Positions 37,198 through 49,424 of a DNA stretch of 64,000 nt are shown here, piece after piece. The translations under genes were made by a program, and so were the position numbers. The stretch is from Panaeolus papilionaceus. Its lineage: Eukaryota; Basidiomycota; Agaricomycetes; Agaricales. How positions within the stretch are numbered: the first letter of the stretch is position 1; each line of letters begins with the position of its first letter. Under the pieces are notes generated by a model. That model did no database searches and was not told where the DNA came from. It saw only the letters and a list, made by a program, of their open reading frames with translations. The stretch covers positions 1,426,001 through 1,490,000 of the forward strand of contig JADNRZ010000011.1 in NCBI GenBank assembly GCA_015501605.1, in the 5' to 3' direction.

Positions 37198-38154
37198 AGG
37201 CTATACCTGCACACATGCCGAAGTGGAAAGAATTGCGAAGAATATAGGTGCTGTTGCATATGTTGGTGAGTACCAGGATCCACTGTCGTTTATACGAGAA
37301 CCAGTTTAAATTTTTAATTTCTACTTCTAGCCGGAGCAGATACAGTACGGATTAGTCTTAGACAGCATCTGCGTTCAGGCCTTGTTCTTGGCAATGGCAA
37401 TGCACCCTGAAGCCCAGAAGAAGGCTCAAGCAGAGCTAGACGCAGTTGTTGGACCTCATCGCCTACCAGAATTTTTGGATAAGCCATCGCTCCCATATAT
37501 TCAAGTAGTGGTGAAGGAAACAATGCAATGGCATCTAGTAGTGCCCTTTGGTACGTGTGATACGCCCGAAATTCCTTTCAATTTGCAAGCGCGTGTTAAT
37601 CTCGTTCACTTGACAGCAATAGCGCACATGAGCACAGAAGATGGTGTGTATGACGGTTACTTTATTCCAAAGGGAACAGTTGTAATGGGCAATTCTTGGT
37701 ACGTCAATGCTACCAATCACCGCTTCCATTATATTCACCAAGCGCCGGAGTATACTCCACAACCCCAGTGTATTTGAGAATCCATCGGCGTACAACCCAG
37801 ACCGCTACTTCAAAAACCCTAATTTGAGGCACCTGCACGAAGCTGCGTTTGGCTATGGTCGAAGGATATGTCCAGGTCGCTTTTTTAGTGACCACAACCT
37901 GTTTGCCATGACTGCGTCTGTTCTATCTGTGTCCGACATTTTGCCACCAGTATACAAGGACAGAAATGTTGTCTCCTTGAAATATGAACCCATGAGCGGT
38001 TTCCTGTCGTGCGTATATACACCAATCCTTTGAGCTCTAAAGTGACCAATGACCCTATTATAGGTATCCCACTCCATATTCATGCCGCATAGCGCCAAGA
38101 TCCGCAAGTGCTTCTCAACTAATTGTCGAAACACAGATGAATCAGGAACTGTAA
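37198..38154 (+). pseudogene. Cytochrome P450 relic, N-terminal half missing
   Basis: Encodes only the C-terminal half of a P450 homologous to the next gene: an I-helix part (ASAFQALFLAMAMHPEAQK), K-helix, FNPDRY-type meander (YNPDRYFKNPN) and heme loop [13 protein letters not shown]. Lesions: no upstream half; the K-helix ExxR motif reads KETMQWH, so the invariant Arg is Gln; the intron before the I-helix is reduced to about 17 nt (GTACGGATTAGTCTTAG), too short to splice normally; and the acceptor before SILHNPSVF has lost its AG. The C-terminal exon (YPTPYSCRIAPRS) is still open. A non-functional duplicate is the most likely reading. Confidence 0.82.
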
Positions 38155-38955
38155 TGTAAATCAACGTGCGATGTAATCATGGATTTATAACAAGTTTCGC
38201 TCCTCAATATCACGGTGTTCCCTGAATTTGTTATTTCTATTCTATGGAGATTCTTCGTTTCACAATGGAGTCTACTCCTGCTCCATGCTTCCAATTTTCA
38301 TAGACTGTATCCAGATTCCGGTCAGACATGAACTTCTTCTGGATGGTGTAGGTTTCCCTGGAGAGACAAGAATACCACCTACTGTGGTTGGTTTAAGCCA
38401 CTCCGGATTTACTAATGAGCGGCCCAAAGATGGTGTCGAACTCGGAGGTGCGCTCTTCTCTGGAATATGATGTGTATGTTTCTGACCAAATTATGTATTT
38501 TATATGATTCCTGCTGCGGTGTTTTATTGCACATCTAGGTGCCTTTGTAGTCATTGTGCCAACACAATACCATTACGAGTCAACGACCCCTGAGCATTAT
38601 TATAGCTCTGTGCTTGATATAAACGTTGGCTTAGGCTCAGCTCAGCTGGTTTATCTACGAGTTCACCAAGCTCCACATAGCAGAAGCTCTACAAATAGCA
38701 AACAGGGTGCTCGATAAACCAACACGGCACATTCACTGTTGTTCTTGCCCCACTGATCTGTACTTTCATTGGCCAATCATGCTTCTGTGTATCCACTTTC
38801 TGACAGAAAAACCGAGAAGAAGCCTTCTGAAGATCTATCAATAGCGATGACACTGGGTAACTTCAAATGCTGCCGATCCTCGTTTTCGCAGAAACAAAGA
38901 TAGAGCAGCATAAAATGCATGCAAGCCGCTAGGCCGACCTTCCGCACACATTTCG
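38155..38955. other. Intergenic
   Basis: 3' flank of the P450 relic and promoter region of the intact P450 at 38956. No gene recognised. Confidence 0.45.
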
Positions 38956-41059
38956 ATGTTTGAATCTCTTCAGCTGTATTTCTTGTACGCTGGCGGAATA
39001 CTTGCCCTATCTGTCCTGGCAAGATGGCTCAATGAAAGGAGGAGAAACCCCCATGGCCTACCTTACCCACCAGGTCCACGGGGGTGGCCGTTCATTGGAA
39101 TTTTATTTCAGATGCCTACTGAAAAGTCGTGGCTGGCGCACAGCGAGTGGTCTAAGACATATGGTTAGTTAAGTTCGTACTAATCATTTCATTTTACTGG
39201 TGTTGATTCGATTTGTTAGGGGATATGATTTTCTACTCGGTGATGGGGATGAACTTTTTGATCTTGAATAGTTCGAAGAGGACCAACGACCTTTTTGATG
39301 AGCGGTCGGCTAATTATTCGGATCGCATTCGAATGCCTATGCTCGTAGAACTGTGAGTCGCAACTCTTTGTTGAACTCGATACTACCTTCAAAACTGATG
39401 TTGATTATCATCCTGTTTAGGATGAACTGGCGCTACAACTTTGCCTTCATGTCTTATGGACCTGAATGGCGGAAGCACCGCAAAGCATTTCATGAACACT
39501 TTAATCAAGCCGTCATTGATAGATATGACGACATCCAGCTCACAGAAATCCGAAAGTTCCTTGGCAGATTACTGGAAGCCCCTGATAATTTCATGCACCA
39601 TATTCGGTTGTAAGTACAGTGCTCTCTCTCGCAATAAACAGTGCTAACGAACTCTACAGCGTGTTTGCCGCCATCATAATGGAGGCGGTTTATGGTATCA
39701 AGATCAAAGATTCCGACGACGACCCTCATGTTGCGACTATCACTGCCGCTCTCGAAGGACTTGCAAAGGCCGGAGTACCAGGATCCTACCTTGTGGACCA
39801 TTTACCTATGCTAAAATATTACCCTGGGTGGCTCCCTGGTGGCGGTTTTCAGCAAGTCGCTGAAGAAAGCTGTGAAGCAACGCGGCGATATGTTGTCGAG
39901 ACTTTTAATCAAGTCAAAGAATCAATAGTATGCAAATTACTGTTGTCACGGTGTACTATCGCAAAGCTGACTATGCTCTAGAGATCAGGTACATATAGAC
40001 CCTGTGTTGTTGGCTCCATAATCGAGGATGTTCCGGAAGATGGGAAGGGTGACAATACCTCTGAGCGCAAGGAGGCTGAACGAATTGCTCAAGATATTGG
40101 AGCGATTGCTTATGTTGGTAAGCAAGTTAATTGCACTCGAATGATTCTAGAAGCTGATAATAAACATTTTCAGCTGGAGCAGACACGGTACGGAATCACA
40201 CCTGAGCCATGACTTACCATTTAATGAGGCTCTCACTAGACTGCATCCGCAGTTCAGGCCTTCTTCTTGGCGATGGCAATGTATCCAGAAGCCCAAAAGA
40301 AAGCACAGGCAGAAATAGACTCTGTCATTGGGAACGATCGTCTACCTGAGTTTCAGGATAGGCCATCCTTGCCATATGTCGAAGCAGTGGTAAAGGAGAC
40401 TATGCGCTGGCATCAAATTGTGCCTTTTGGTAAGAACTTGTTTGACTATGTCGTGTAATGTCTGTGCTTAGCTTACATTAAACTCAATAGCTATCGCTCA
40501 TATGAGCGCTGAAGACGACGAATATGATGGTTATTTCATTCCGAAGGGAACTGTAGTCATGGGCAACGCTTGGTGCGAGTTTGACAAGCCTTAGACATTT
40601 CCAATGCAACACTAATTCGATTGACGATGACTACCTACTACATAGGAGCATTCTTCATGATCCAGCTGTATTCAAAGACCCTTCCATATTTAACCCGGAT
40701 CGATACTTCGAGAATCCGAACTTGCTAAATCCCCACACAGCAGCGTTTGGATATGGACGCCGCATCTGTCCTGGGCGCTTCTTTAGTGATCACAACCTCT
40801 TTGCTATCATCGCTTCCGTTTTGGCTGTCTTTGACATCACACCTTCAGTCGACAATGGTGGTAACACTATTCCGCTCGAATATGAGCCAAGCAGCGGGTT
40901 CATTTCGTACGTATACTGAATTCTGCTCGTGCACCCACCATGCATTGCTAAAGGCTCCAAACACCTAGGTATCCCGCACCTTTTGCGTGTCGTATTGTCA
41001 GCAGGACCGCAGGCTCTCAGCAGCTTATTATCGAAAACCAGCCGAGCCAAGACTTGTAA
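38956..41059 (+). CDS. Cytochrome P450 (O-methylsterigmatocystin-oxidoreductase-like)
   Basis: An intact multi-exon P450 monooxygenase of about 500 residues. Order of features: N-terminal membrane anchor ([17 protein letters not shown]), proline-rich hinge ([14 protein letters not shown]), C-helix WRKHRK, I-helix [14 protein letters not shown] with the acid-Thr oxygen-activation pair, K-helix ExxR in KETMRWH, meander [10 protein letters not shown], and heme loop [13 protein letters not shown] with the ligand Cys. The last exon encodes [12 protein letters not shown]. This class is often auto-named O-methylsterigmatocystin oxidoreductase in mushrooms; the true substrate is unknown. It would sit in the ER and need NADPH-P450 reductase. 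All splice phases that I checked are consistent. It is flanked by a P450 relic and an intact F-box gene. Confidence 0.85.
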
Positions 41060-41614
41060 AATATGCAACTTGAGAATCAGCTCTGGACATTCAAAAGATG
41101 GCTCAAGTGGTTTAAGCTTTAATTATTCAGTTTGTCCGTTCAACTTCATATGGAACCGATACATCGTCGTTTTTGGATTTTTCAAAATAATATAAACACT
41201 TGCTGTTCCCTTTCAATACTTATGCATCTCCCCGACCCACCCTTTTAGGGGCCACGGTGGAAATATTCTTGTCCCAACCAGCATGCAGCCAAGTTTTAGT
41301 CAAAGTTTTAGTTGTGCAACGCGTGTAGTCACACCACAACAGATTGGATACTGTAATATATCTCTACGATGCAGCCTGAGTCTCGTCACTGCCACCGTGG
41401 GTATCCGTTAATTGCAGCCAAATTGGGATTGAAGTGTTCTTGACCTCGACCGTGTCAAGTGAAAGGTCGAAAACCACCCAACGACAAAAGTCTATCAGGG
41501 CAGCCATTGCCGTTATACTTAACTGTTGTTCTTGACTGTACTCCCTTACGCGAATAAGAGCAGGGTACTCGGTCGCAGCCTCTCCTGAATTGGACAACCT
41601 CAACCTTTCTTACC
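41060..41614. other. Intergenic
   Basis: 3' flank of the P450 and promoter of the F-box gene. No gene recognised. Confidence 0.45.
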
Positions 41615-43376
41615 ATGGCTATGGAAAACGCAGCGAAAGCAGTTCTTCAAAATCCATCACTTTTGGGTGAAGTGTTTAATTATTACTTTCAAGGACCAAC
41701 ACTATCGTCTAGAGGGCTCACGGATCGCCGGTCATGTCTCGCTGCAGCGCTGACGTGCAAAAGTTTTTTGTCCCCAGCCCTTGATGTCCTTTGGAGGGAC
41801 CTGGACAACGTCGTGCATCTATTCAAGCTTATTCCCGGAGTTACATCTTTGAATCAGAAACTGGTGCGAATTCATTTCACTATGAATTTGTTCAAAACAT
41901 TCTCTGATGGCATTTACTTAGTATTTAGACAAACCGCTCACCCTTTCCGACATCAACTTCCTCAGAAGTTATGCCCGACGCGTCAAACATCTTCATCTGA
42001 GTACCGACTTGAAAGGCGAGGTACTTGGTGCGATCGACACTCTTATTTTGGCGCAACTGCAATCGTTCTTGGGCAATATGAACGAATATCTTTTTCTGTG
42101 CCTTCGCCGACTCAGCATCTCTACCCACCAAGACGAAGATGGGATCAACAGGGGGTCTCCTTACCTCTCTTTATTCGTCTCCCCAATGTTGCAAAGCGTC
42201 AATATAACACGGGACAACATTCAGCTCAATCAAGGGGAAGCATGGCCCCATAGAGCACCTGCTTTCTTAGTTTTTTTCCAAGCCCTCGCTGCTTCTCCCC
42301 CGGACCAGCTCAAACGCCTGTCGACGTGTCTTTCTCTCCCTCACGATACCCTCTTCAATGTTGCCAAGATTTCTTCTTTAGAGAGCATATTTTTGGACGT
42401 TGAAGGACAGAGCTTCATCACCCTACCAGATATCCAAATACTAACGGCTCTTCAACGCTTGAAATCCCTGGTCTTTAAACTCCATCACCCCATGCGAGAA
42501 CCTGCAGGCTTATCAGGGGCCGAAAAACTATTATTTCCCTCCCTTGAAAATCTCACAGTACACTCGGACATCCAATCCTCCACCCGATTGTTTTCAATTT
42601 TCCGCTTTCCAGCTCTGAAGAAGTTGAAAACGCATTTCAACTCTTTCACGGGAGGGAATGCAGAGGCATGGTTACACCTCTTCACGGCATTGGTTCGGTC
42701 AGCACCTGGGTTGGTTGAACTCAGATTCCATAGTCACCGCTCAGAGGTCTACCATGATGGCTCCAAGTCTGTCTGCATACCGATGGCGCCTTTCTTGGCA
42801 TTACACACCCTCCCGCTCGAATCATTGACCATCCAGAATCCTCGCATACAATCACTGTCTAATGAGGACTTTTCTCAACTTGCTTCTGCCTTCCCACAGC
42901 TCCGGTGCTTAAACCTGATGGCGAAAGAGATGGCCACGGTTGACGCGTCTGCTTTACTTACGACCGCATCGAAACTCCCTCATCTCGCTTTGCTCAGTTT
43001 ACCAGTTAATTTGAGCATCGCGCTACCTATACTGCCACGTAAACCATGCACCATAAGGCACAATAAGCTGAGGACAATCATGTTCCACGCCATCACACCA
43101 CCCAGCCCACAGGTTTTCCTCCATCCGAAGCGGGCACACGACATTGCGGTATTTATCGACACACTCTTCCCTAACATTTTGTCAGTGCGGAATGCGGCGA
43201 ATAAAATGAACGACAACTTGTTCAAAATGCTCAATGACTTCGTGCGGAGTTTGCAGGAGGCAAGAGGACGAGAGCGAGAATATGTTCTGAAGACTGAATT
43301 GGATGGCGCTTCCGCTGCTGGATCTGTTACGCTTGACAATTCGCAGACATTTATTGATCTATCTGGTTTGGAGTAA
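41615..43376 (+). CDS. F-box / leucine-rich-repeat-like protein
   Basis: Two exons (41615-41863, 41922-43376; a 58-nt intron keeps phase 0) give 567 residues. The N-terminus has the agaricomycete F-box pattern (NPSLLGEVFNYYF, then CLAAALTCKSFLSPALDVLW and RDLDNVVHLFKLIP), followed by degenerate leucine-rich segments (LRRLSIST, PDIQILTALQRLKSLVF, LVELRFHSHR, FPQLRCLNLM). Such proteins link substrates to Skp1-Cullin1 ubiquitin ligases. These families are much expanded in mushrooms and substrates are unknown. Truncated relatives occur at 35.9-36.6 kb and 59.2-59.6 kb, each beside a P450 relic. Confidence 0.75.
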
Positions 43377-44045
43377 AATCTTGGCCAATGTCCTTTGATT
43401 TATGTGGTAAAAGTTAGCATTGAGTTCAGTAAAATACAATATGATTATTTCTTAATTATCAGGTCTAAATAAAAACCTCGTGCTTAATGACCCATTTAAG
43501 TGAGAGCATTTGAAGGACGAGACTAAGAGGGTCAAATTTCAATCAAACTCAGGTAGGAGGTTTGGGCCTGACTTGTTTGTCCATGCTTTAGGAGGGCGTG
43601 TTGTTCTTGGTGCGTCCGAGTCGGCTTCGGCTTTATTGTCAACTACCTTGTACTACCTTCTCTCTCGTCCTACCGTCCTGTTATCAGAATCAATTAAAGT
43701 ACTACTTATTTTCAGTCTTATCAGGATGAATTCAAAGTACGGGCGCATCCGCGGCAAATCCATTGATCTTTTCTTGATCTCTCCGTCAATCCCCGCAAGA
43801 ATGTCGCAACACTAGCCATATTCCAATGCAACTATATTGGTGGGAAACAGACATATACCTTGTATGGCTTCTTTTGCATTGGAGGCTGTCTTCCATGCTA
43901 AAAAATGATAAAGCCTGCGACAACATATTTGTTTGCAACTCGAGAAGCTGACTGAGAAACACAATCTATGAATATGATACTGGCACCGCTGGCAATACAT
44001 ATATACAAGCACTCTATGTTGCAGGGTTTCAGTATCCATTGAAGC
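43377..44045. other. Intergenic
   Basis: 3' flank of the F-box gene and promoter of the next P450; no gene recognised. Confidence 0.45.
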
Positions 44046-46159
44046 ATGTCAAACCTTGCAGGATACCTTCTGTCTTGGCCTCCCAACATTCAGTATGTCG
44101 CGGCCGTCCTTGTCTTAGGATTTCTCGCGCGCTGGATGGGCGATCGTAAGAGCAATCCCCGCCGTCTGCCGTATCCACCAGGCCCAAGAGGATATCCTTT
44201 GATCGGCAGTCTCTTGGACGTTCCGACTGAAAAACCCTGGCTTGTGTACAACAAGTGGGGCAAATCCTACGGTAGGTTGATGATTCTGCGTTTGCATTTG
44301 AAGCATGTTTGAAAACTCGTCATTCCAGGGGATATCATTTTTTATTCAGCGCTTGGAACGAATTTTTTGGTCCTCAATAGCCTGAAGAGAACTGACGATC
44401 TGCTCAACGATAGGTCAAATAATTATTCTGATCGTGTCAGAATGCCCATGCTCGTTGAGCTGTATGTCTATTCGTTCTCGTGTGTGCTATTTGAATCTTC
44501 CAGCTAATTGGTGAGTATTACAGAATGAATTGGAGGTTTAACCTAGGTCTCATGCGGTATGGTCCAAATTGGAGGCGACATCGCAAGATGTTTCACGATC
44601 AATTCAATGCGAACGTTGTGGTCAAGTACGATGATGTGCAGTTGGGGGAGGTTCGGAAATTTCTTGATCGTCTCCTTGAAGAGCCAAAAGAGTTCACTCA
44701 CCACATTCATCAGTAAGCGAGTATCGGATTGGTCAATTTATACGTTGTTTAATTTATTCTAGTGTATTTGGTGCCATTATCATGGGTGCTGTTTACGGCA
44801 TCAAGATTGACGACTCCAAGGACGATCCGTATGTGGCAACAATTGAAGGCGCAATGGAAGGCCTTGCTGCCGCAGGTGTACCCGGAAGTTTTCTTGTTGA
44901 TTATCTACCGATATTGAAGCATGTTCCTGGGTGGTTTCCGGGAGCATCTTTCCAGAAACTGGCCTCCCGTGGACGTCAAGTGGTTTATGACCTGACCGTG
45001 ACACCATTCAACGAGGTCAAGGAAGCGATGGTGAGTCCCGTACATACCCTTTTTTTACCTTGAATTTATTTACTTCTACTTGACTGCAGAAAGCTGGCTC
45101 AGCTGGGTCATCAGCTACGGCCTCTATGATCAATAACTTGCCCGACGACTCTTCCCGCGACGAGCTCGAGGTTGTGGCACAGAACGTGGCTGCGGTGGCC
45201 TATGTTTGTTAGTCTTATCTCTTCTTTCTCCTATTTTCAAATTGTTGCTTACCATATTGCATCAGCCGGCGCAGATTCGGTATGTCCTGTTAAATCTTGC
45301 GCGATCTGACTCTGATATATACAGAACAGACGGCATCGGCAGTACAGGCATTCTTCTTGCTGATGGCTCTGCACCCGGAAGTGCAAAAGAGGGCTCAAGC
45401 CGAGCTTGATTCTGTGGTTGGAAGCCGACTTCCAGATTTTAGCGACGCGCCAGCACTGTCTTATCTACGTGCAGTCTTGAAGGAGGTTCTGCGTTGGCAC
45501 CAAGTTGTTCCATTCTGTGAGTATCCGTTCAACTTCTCTTGCCGTGTACCAACAGGTTTGTATGATCCCAGCTGTCGCCCATATGAGCACCGAGGATGAT
45601 GAGTACGACGGTTACTTCATCCCAAAGGGCACCATAATTTTACCTAACGCATGGTGAGATACACCCCGCCTATCTGGACCTGAAAATATTCTTACCTACG
45701 TTTCAAACAACAGGAGTATCCTCAATGATCCTACTATATTTGAGGAGCCATCGAAGTTCAACCCGGACAGGTACTTTAAGAACCCGAATCTAAGAGGGCC
45801 CGACGCAGCCGCATTTGGGTATGGCAGAAGGTATGTACCATTTCATCTACCCTCCAGACCTGTTGCTGACCAGGTGGGTGTAGGATATGCCCAGGACGCT
45901 TTTTCGCTGACAGGAATTTCTATGCGATGGCCTCATCCGTGTTGACTGTTTTCAACATCCTGCCACCTGTGGACGAGGTTGGCCAGCCGACCAAGCTTGA
46001 ATACGAACCAACGTCCGGTTTTATTTCGTAATTATCCTACATTGTCATTATTGCCCGCCATTGTCTGACCTTTTCAACAGTTATCCTTCTCCATTTTCGT
46101 GTCGCATTTTACCAAGGAGTCAGGCCGCTAAGCAGCTGGTTTTTGATGCCCAAGCTTGA
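44046..46159 (+). CDS. Cytochrome P450, second intact copy
   Basis: Homologue of the P450 at 39-41 kb and a close tandem sister of the one at 46.9-48.8 kb. Anchor (YVAAVLVLGFLARWMGD), hinge ([14 protein letters not shown]), C-helix WRRHRK, I-helix [14 protein letters not shown]-helix KEVLRWH with ExxR intact, meander FNPDRYFKNPN, and heme loop [13 protein letters not shown]. An intron splits the heme loop just before the Cys codon (about 45830-45883). The last exon ends AAKQLVFDAQA. All junctions that I followed are in phase, so this looks functional. Same subfamily and caveats on substrate as the other copies. Confidence 0.85.
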
Positions 46160-46928
46160 GATTCGAATTTATTTATTTTTGCTAATATGAAACTGTACAA
46201 CTATTATATGTGACTGACTGTTATTCTTATGGACGAGACGAAAGCTGAAGAATACAGTCTTCGTGAACTCGGAGTGGGTGTTTGCTTGTACATATTTTGA
46301 CGGACTGGGGTGATTTTGCGCGCTGGATTTCTGTATCTCTTCTCTTCACTTCCAGGACTGGTTTCTCTCCTCTCCTCGCATTTCACATGTCTCATCAAAG
46401 TTCATGGAAACTTTATCGGTCAGAGCATCACGAGTCCATTGACAGTCTGAGTAAAATTATGCAGTTTCAACTTCTCGTGGTCATTTGACAATCCGTCGTT
46501 GATATTGAGATCACGGTCAACGTAATGCATGTCAAGGTCACGGAGAATGTCTTTTCAACCGCCTTGAACAGCCGTCAAATCTGGTGATACTGCATTTACT
46601 GGTAAATGTGTTTGAATAGTACATAAGTGTCGTCAACTCACATCCAACGCGTCTTATGCTAGAGGTCATCTGATACTGAATGTAACCGTCGGCGCCAGGT
46701 TTCCAATTGAAATTCGTAACATTGGGCACCAATTTCTTATCTATCATTCCCACTCGAACCATCCCTCTGCACGATCTGATCCTCCTTTATGTCGGTTCTG
46801 AGCGGTTACTATGTTCTCCAGAATCCCACCACATCCCAATGATAATGAGGCCCTATTAATATATTATCTCACCACGGACACTTATAAGTTGCTCCTGTTC
46901 TGCTCTATGTCCCTCGAACTGCGCTCCC
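46160..46928. other. Intergenic
   Basis: Spacer between the two tandem P450s, with presumed terminator and promoter. Nothing else recognised. Confidence 0.45.
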
Positions 46929-48841
46929 ATGTCGAACCTTGTAACTTCCCTCTTGCCATGGTCGCGCAACCTCCAGTACGTTGCGGCAGCCATTGCTCTG
47001 GCCTTTTTAGCGCGCTGGATGGACGATCGTAAGCGTAATCCCCGTCGTCTACCCTATCCACCCGGCCCAAGAGGCTACCCTCTCATTGGAAGTCTTTTTG
47101 ACGTTCCTACCGAACAACCCTGGCTTGGGTACAGCAACTGGGGTAAAAAATATGGTCAGTGTTCAAATCCTTCTGAATGTTAAAAGTGGTATTCACGTTT
47201 GAGCGCATTGACAGGGGATATGATTTTCTACTCAGCTCTTGGGACAAATTTCTTGGTGCTTAACAGCCTGAAAAGAACTGATGACCTACTCAACGACCGG
47301 TCACACAATTACTCCGACCGTGTCAGAATGCCTATGCTCACTGAGTTGTATGCTGGTTTATGCCTATGCGTATCTTCACCTTCTGATATAGGGTTATGAT
47401 AGAATGGACTGGAATTTTAACCTAGGTCTCATGCCTTATGGCGCAAATTGGAGGCGACACCGCAAGGTGTTCCATGACCACTTCAACTCGACAGTTGTTG
47501 TCAACTATGATCAGATACAGTTGGGGGAAATTAGAAAGTTTCTTGGGCGGCTGCTTGAGGAGCCACAAGAGTTTTCCCATCACATTCACCAGTCAGTAAC
47601 TTCATACCTATGTCAAACGGATATGTTGTTTACCCACTCCAGTGTGTTTGCCGCAGTAATCATGGATGTTGTATATGGCATTAAAATTGAAGACTCCAAG
47701 GACGACCCCTATGTAGCTACGATCCAAGGCGCTATGGAAGGTCTTGCTGTTGCGGGTGTTCCCGGTAGCTTCCTGGTGGATTATCTACCAAGTTTAAGAC
47801 ATGTTCCTGCGTGGATACCTGGAGCATCCTTCCAAAAAATTGCTGCACGCGCTCGTCAAGTGATATATGAGCTGGCAGTGACGCCGTTTAATGAGGTCAA
47901 GGAGGCAATGGTAGGCACCACTTCATAAACTCTTTGTTTGTTCTCGGGTCGTGATTGGACGCAGAAAACTGGCACAGCTGGACCATCGATCACAGCATCC
48001 ATGATCAATGCTTTACCAGATGGGTCTTCCAGAAGCGACGAAGAAGTCGTTGCGCGGAATGTAGCTGCTGTTGCCTATGTCTGTCAGTCCTTTTTAGTGA
48101 TTTCTGCCAATCATTCTAAAACTAACGAAATATTGTATCAGCTGGTGCAGATACTGTACGTTCCAATTTTCTGACCTCGTAACAGCGTTGGTATACCTTT
48201 AGATTAGACCGCATCCGCGGTACAGGCATTCTTTTTAGCGATGGCGCTGCATCCCGAAGCGCAAAAGAAGGCACAAGCTGAGCTTGACAGTGTCGTTGGA
48301 GGCCGACTCCCAGATTTTAACGATACATCTGCCCTTCCCTATTTGGATGCTCTCATGAAAGAAGTTTTACGCTGGCACCAAGTGATACCCTTCGGTAAGG
48401 ACAGATCATCCCGACCTCTGCTAATGACATGCTAACCCCACTTCTATCACTATAGCCGTCGCCCATATGAGCACCGAAGATGATGAGTACGATGGATATT
48501 TCATCCCCAAGGGTACCGTTATCTTGCCCAACGGCTGGTACGACCTTCCCTATTAATATGAGCGGAAGACTCGGAAGTGCTCACTTCAATTATCAGGAGT
48601 ATCCTCTTGTTTCATCTGTATTAGCTACTTTCGACATCCTTCCACCCGTGGACAAGAACGGAAAACCCACAAAACTCGTCTACGAACCAACGTCGGGATT
48701 TATCTCGTGAGTCGCATATGCCAATGACCTCACTCACATATCTGGCTGACCAACCCGAGCAGATATCCTGCACCCTTTTCGTGTCGCATTGTACCGAGGA
48801 GTGACGCCGCCAAGCAGCTGGTTCTCGATGCGCAAGTTTGA
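46929..48841 (+). pseudogene. Cytochrome P450 with the heme-binding loop deleted
   Basis: Start and most exons are intact and close to the neighbour at 44-46 kb: anchor (YVAAAIALAFLARWMDD), [21 protein letters not shown]-helix [14 protein letters not shown] and K-helix KEVLRWH. After the exon ending GTVILPNGW the next exon opens GAGTATCCTC and then jumps, near 48607, straight to sequence matching the region after the heme loop (SSVLATFDILPPVD). The meander (NPDRY) and the whole [11 protein letters not shown] loop with the heme Cys are missing. About 200 bp are lost relative to the sister, including the intron inside the loop. With the ancestral splice the joined frame stops within about ten codons. 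The 3' exon (YPAPFSCRIVPR) is still present. It cannot bind heme as a P450. Confidence 0.85.
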
Positions 48842-49424
48842 GCAACACAAGTCACCACAAGGAATACAAAATTCTTTCAATGATTGTAAACAAGTATATA
48901 ATGTCCAATTGGCAATGTACTAACAATGGTGTATTCTATCATGGGTCGTCGTAAATATTTTGCATTGAATGAAATCCGTAGCAAAATCAAGGCAGGGTGG
49001 GCGGAGCAGCAGGCAGTACATACAGTGGTAAAAAGTCCGGACCATGATGTGAGTCGTAACGACGAAAGAGTGTATGAACTAAGGAGTGGAATTTGTGTCC
49101 AAAAATGGTCCCTGATTTTGAGCGAACACAGAAAAAGCGAAATAGAAGAGGAAAGGAATATTGTTATAACAATGATTATAACAAACACAACAGAGGATTG
49201 TATCAGGTGAACAATGACTTCGGGAGTGTAGCAAAAAGGGATACAAAACAAAAATTAGGAGCAATATGTCAATAATCGGAACAAAGTGTCTCAAGTTAAA
49301 AAGTGACTAAAGTTGTCTAAGATAAAAAGTATGCGCACCGCCAGTCTCCACACACGCCAGCCCTTCACACGATCAACGGTTCAGGTTTTCAAAGCATCAA
49401 GCCGATAAAAACTAAGAAAGGGAA
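48842..49424. other. Convergent intergenic region
   Basis: Between the P450 pseudogene (+) and the glyoxal oxidase gene (minus). No gene; likely holds both 3' ends. Confidence 0.5.

Noticed and set aside
37198..48841. P450 array as an aflatoxin-type biosynthetic cluster
   Set aside because: The likeness to O-methylsterigmatocystin oxidoreductase is only a common auto-annotation; there is no polyketide synthase, terpene synthase or other core enzyme in the window.
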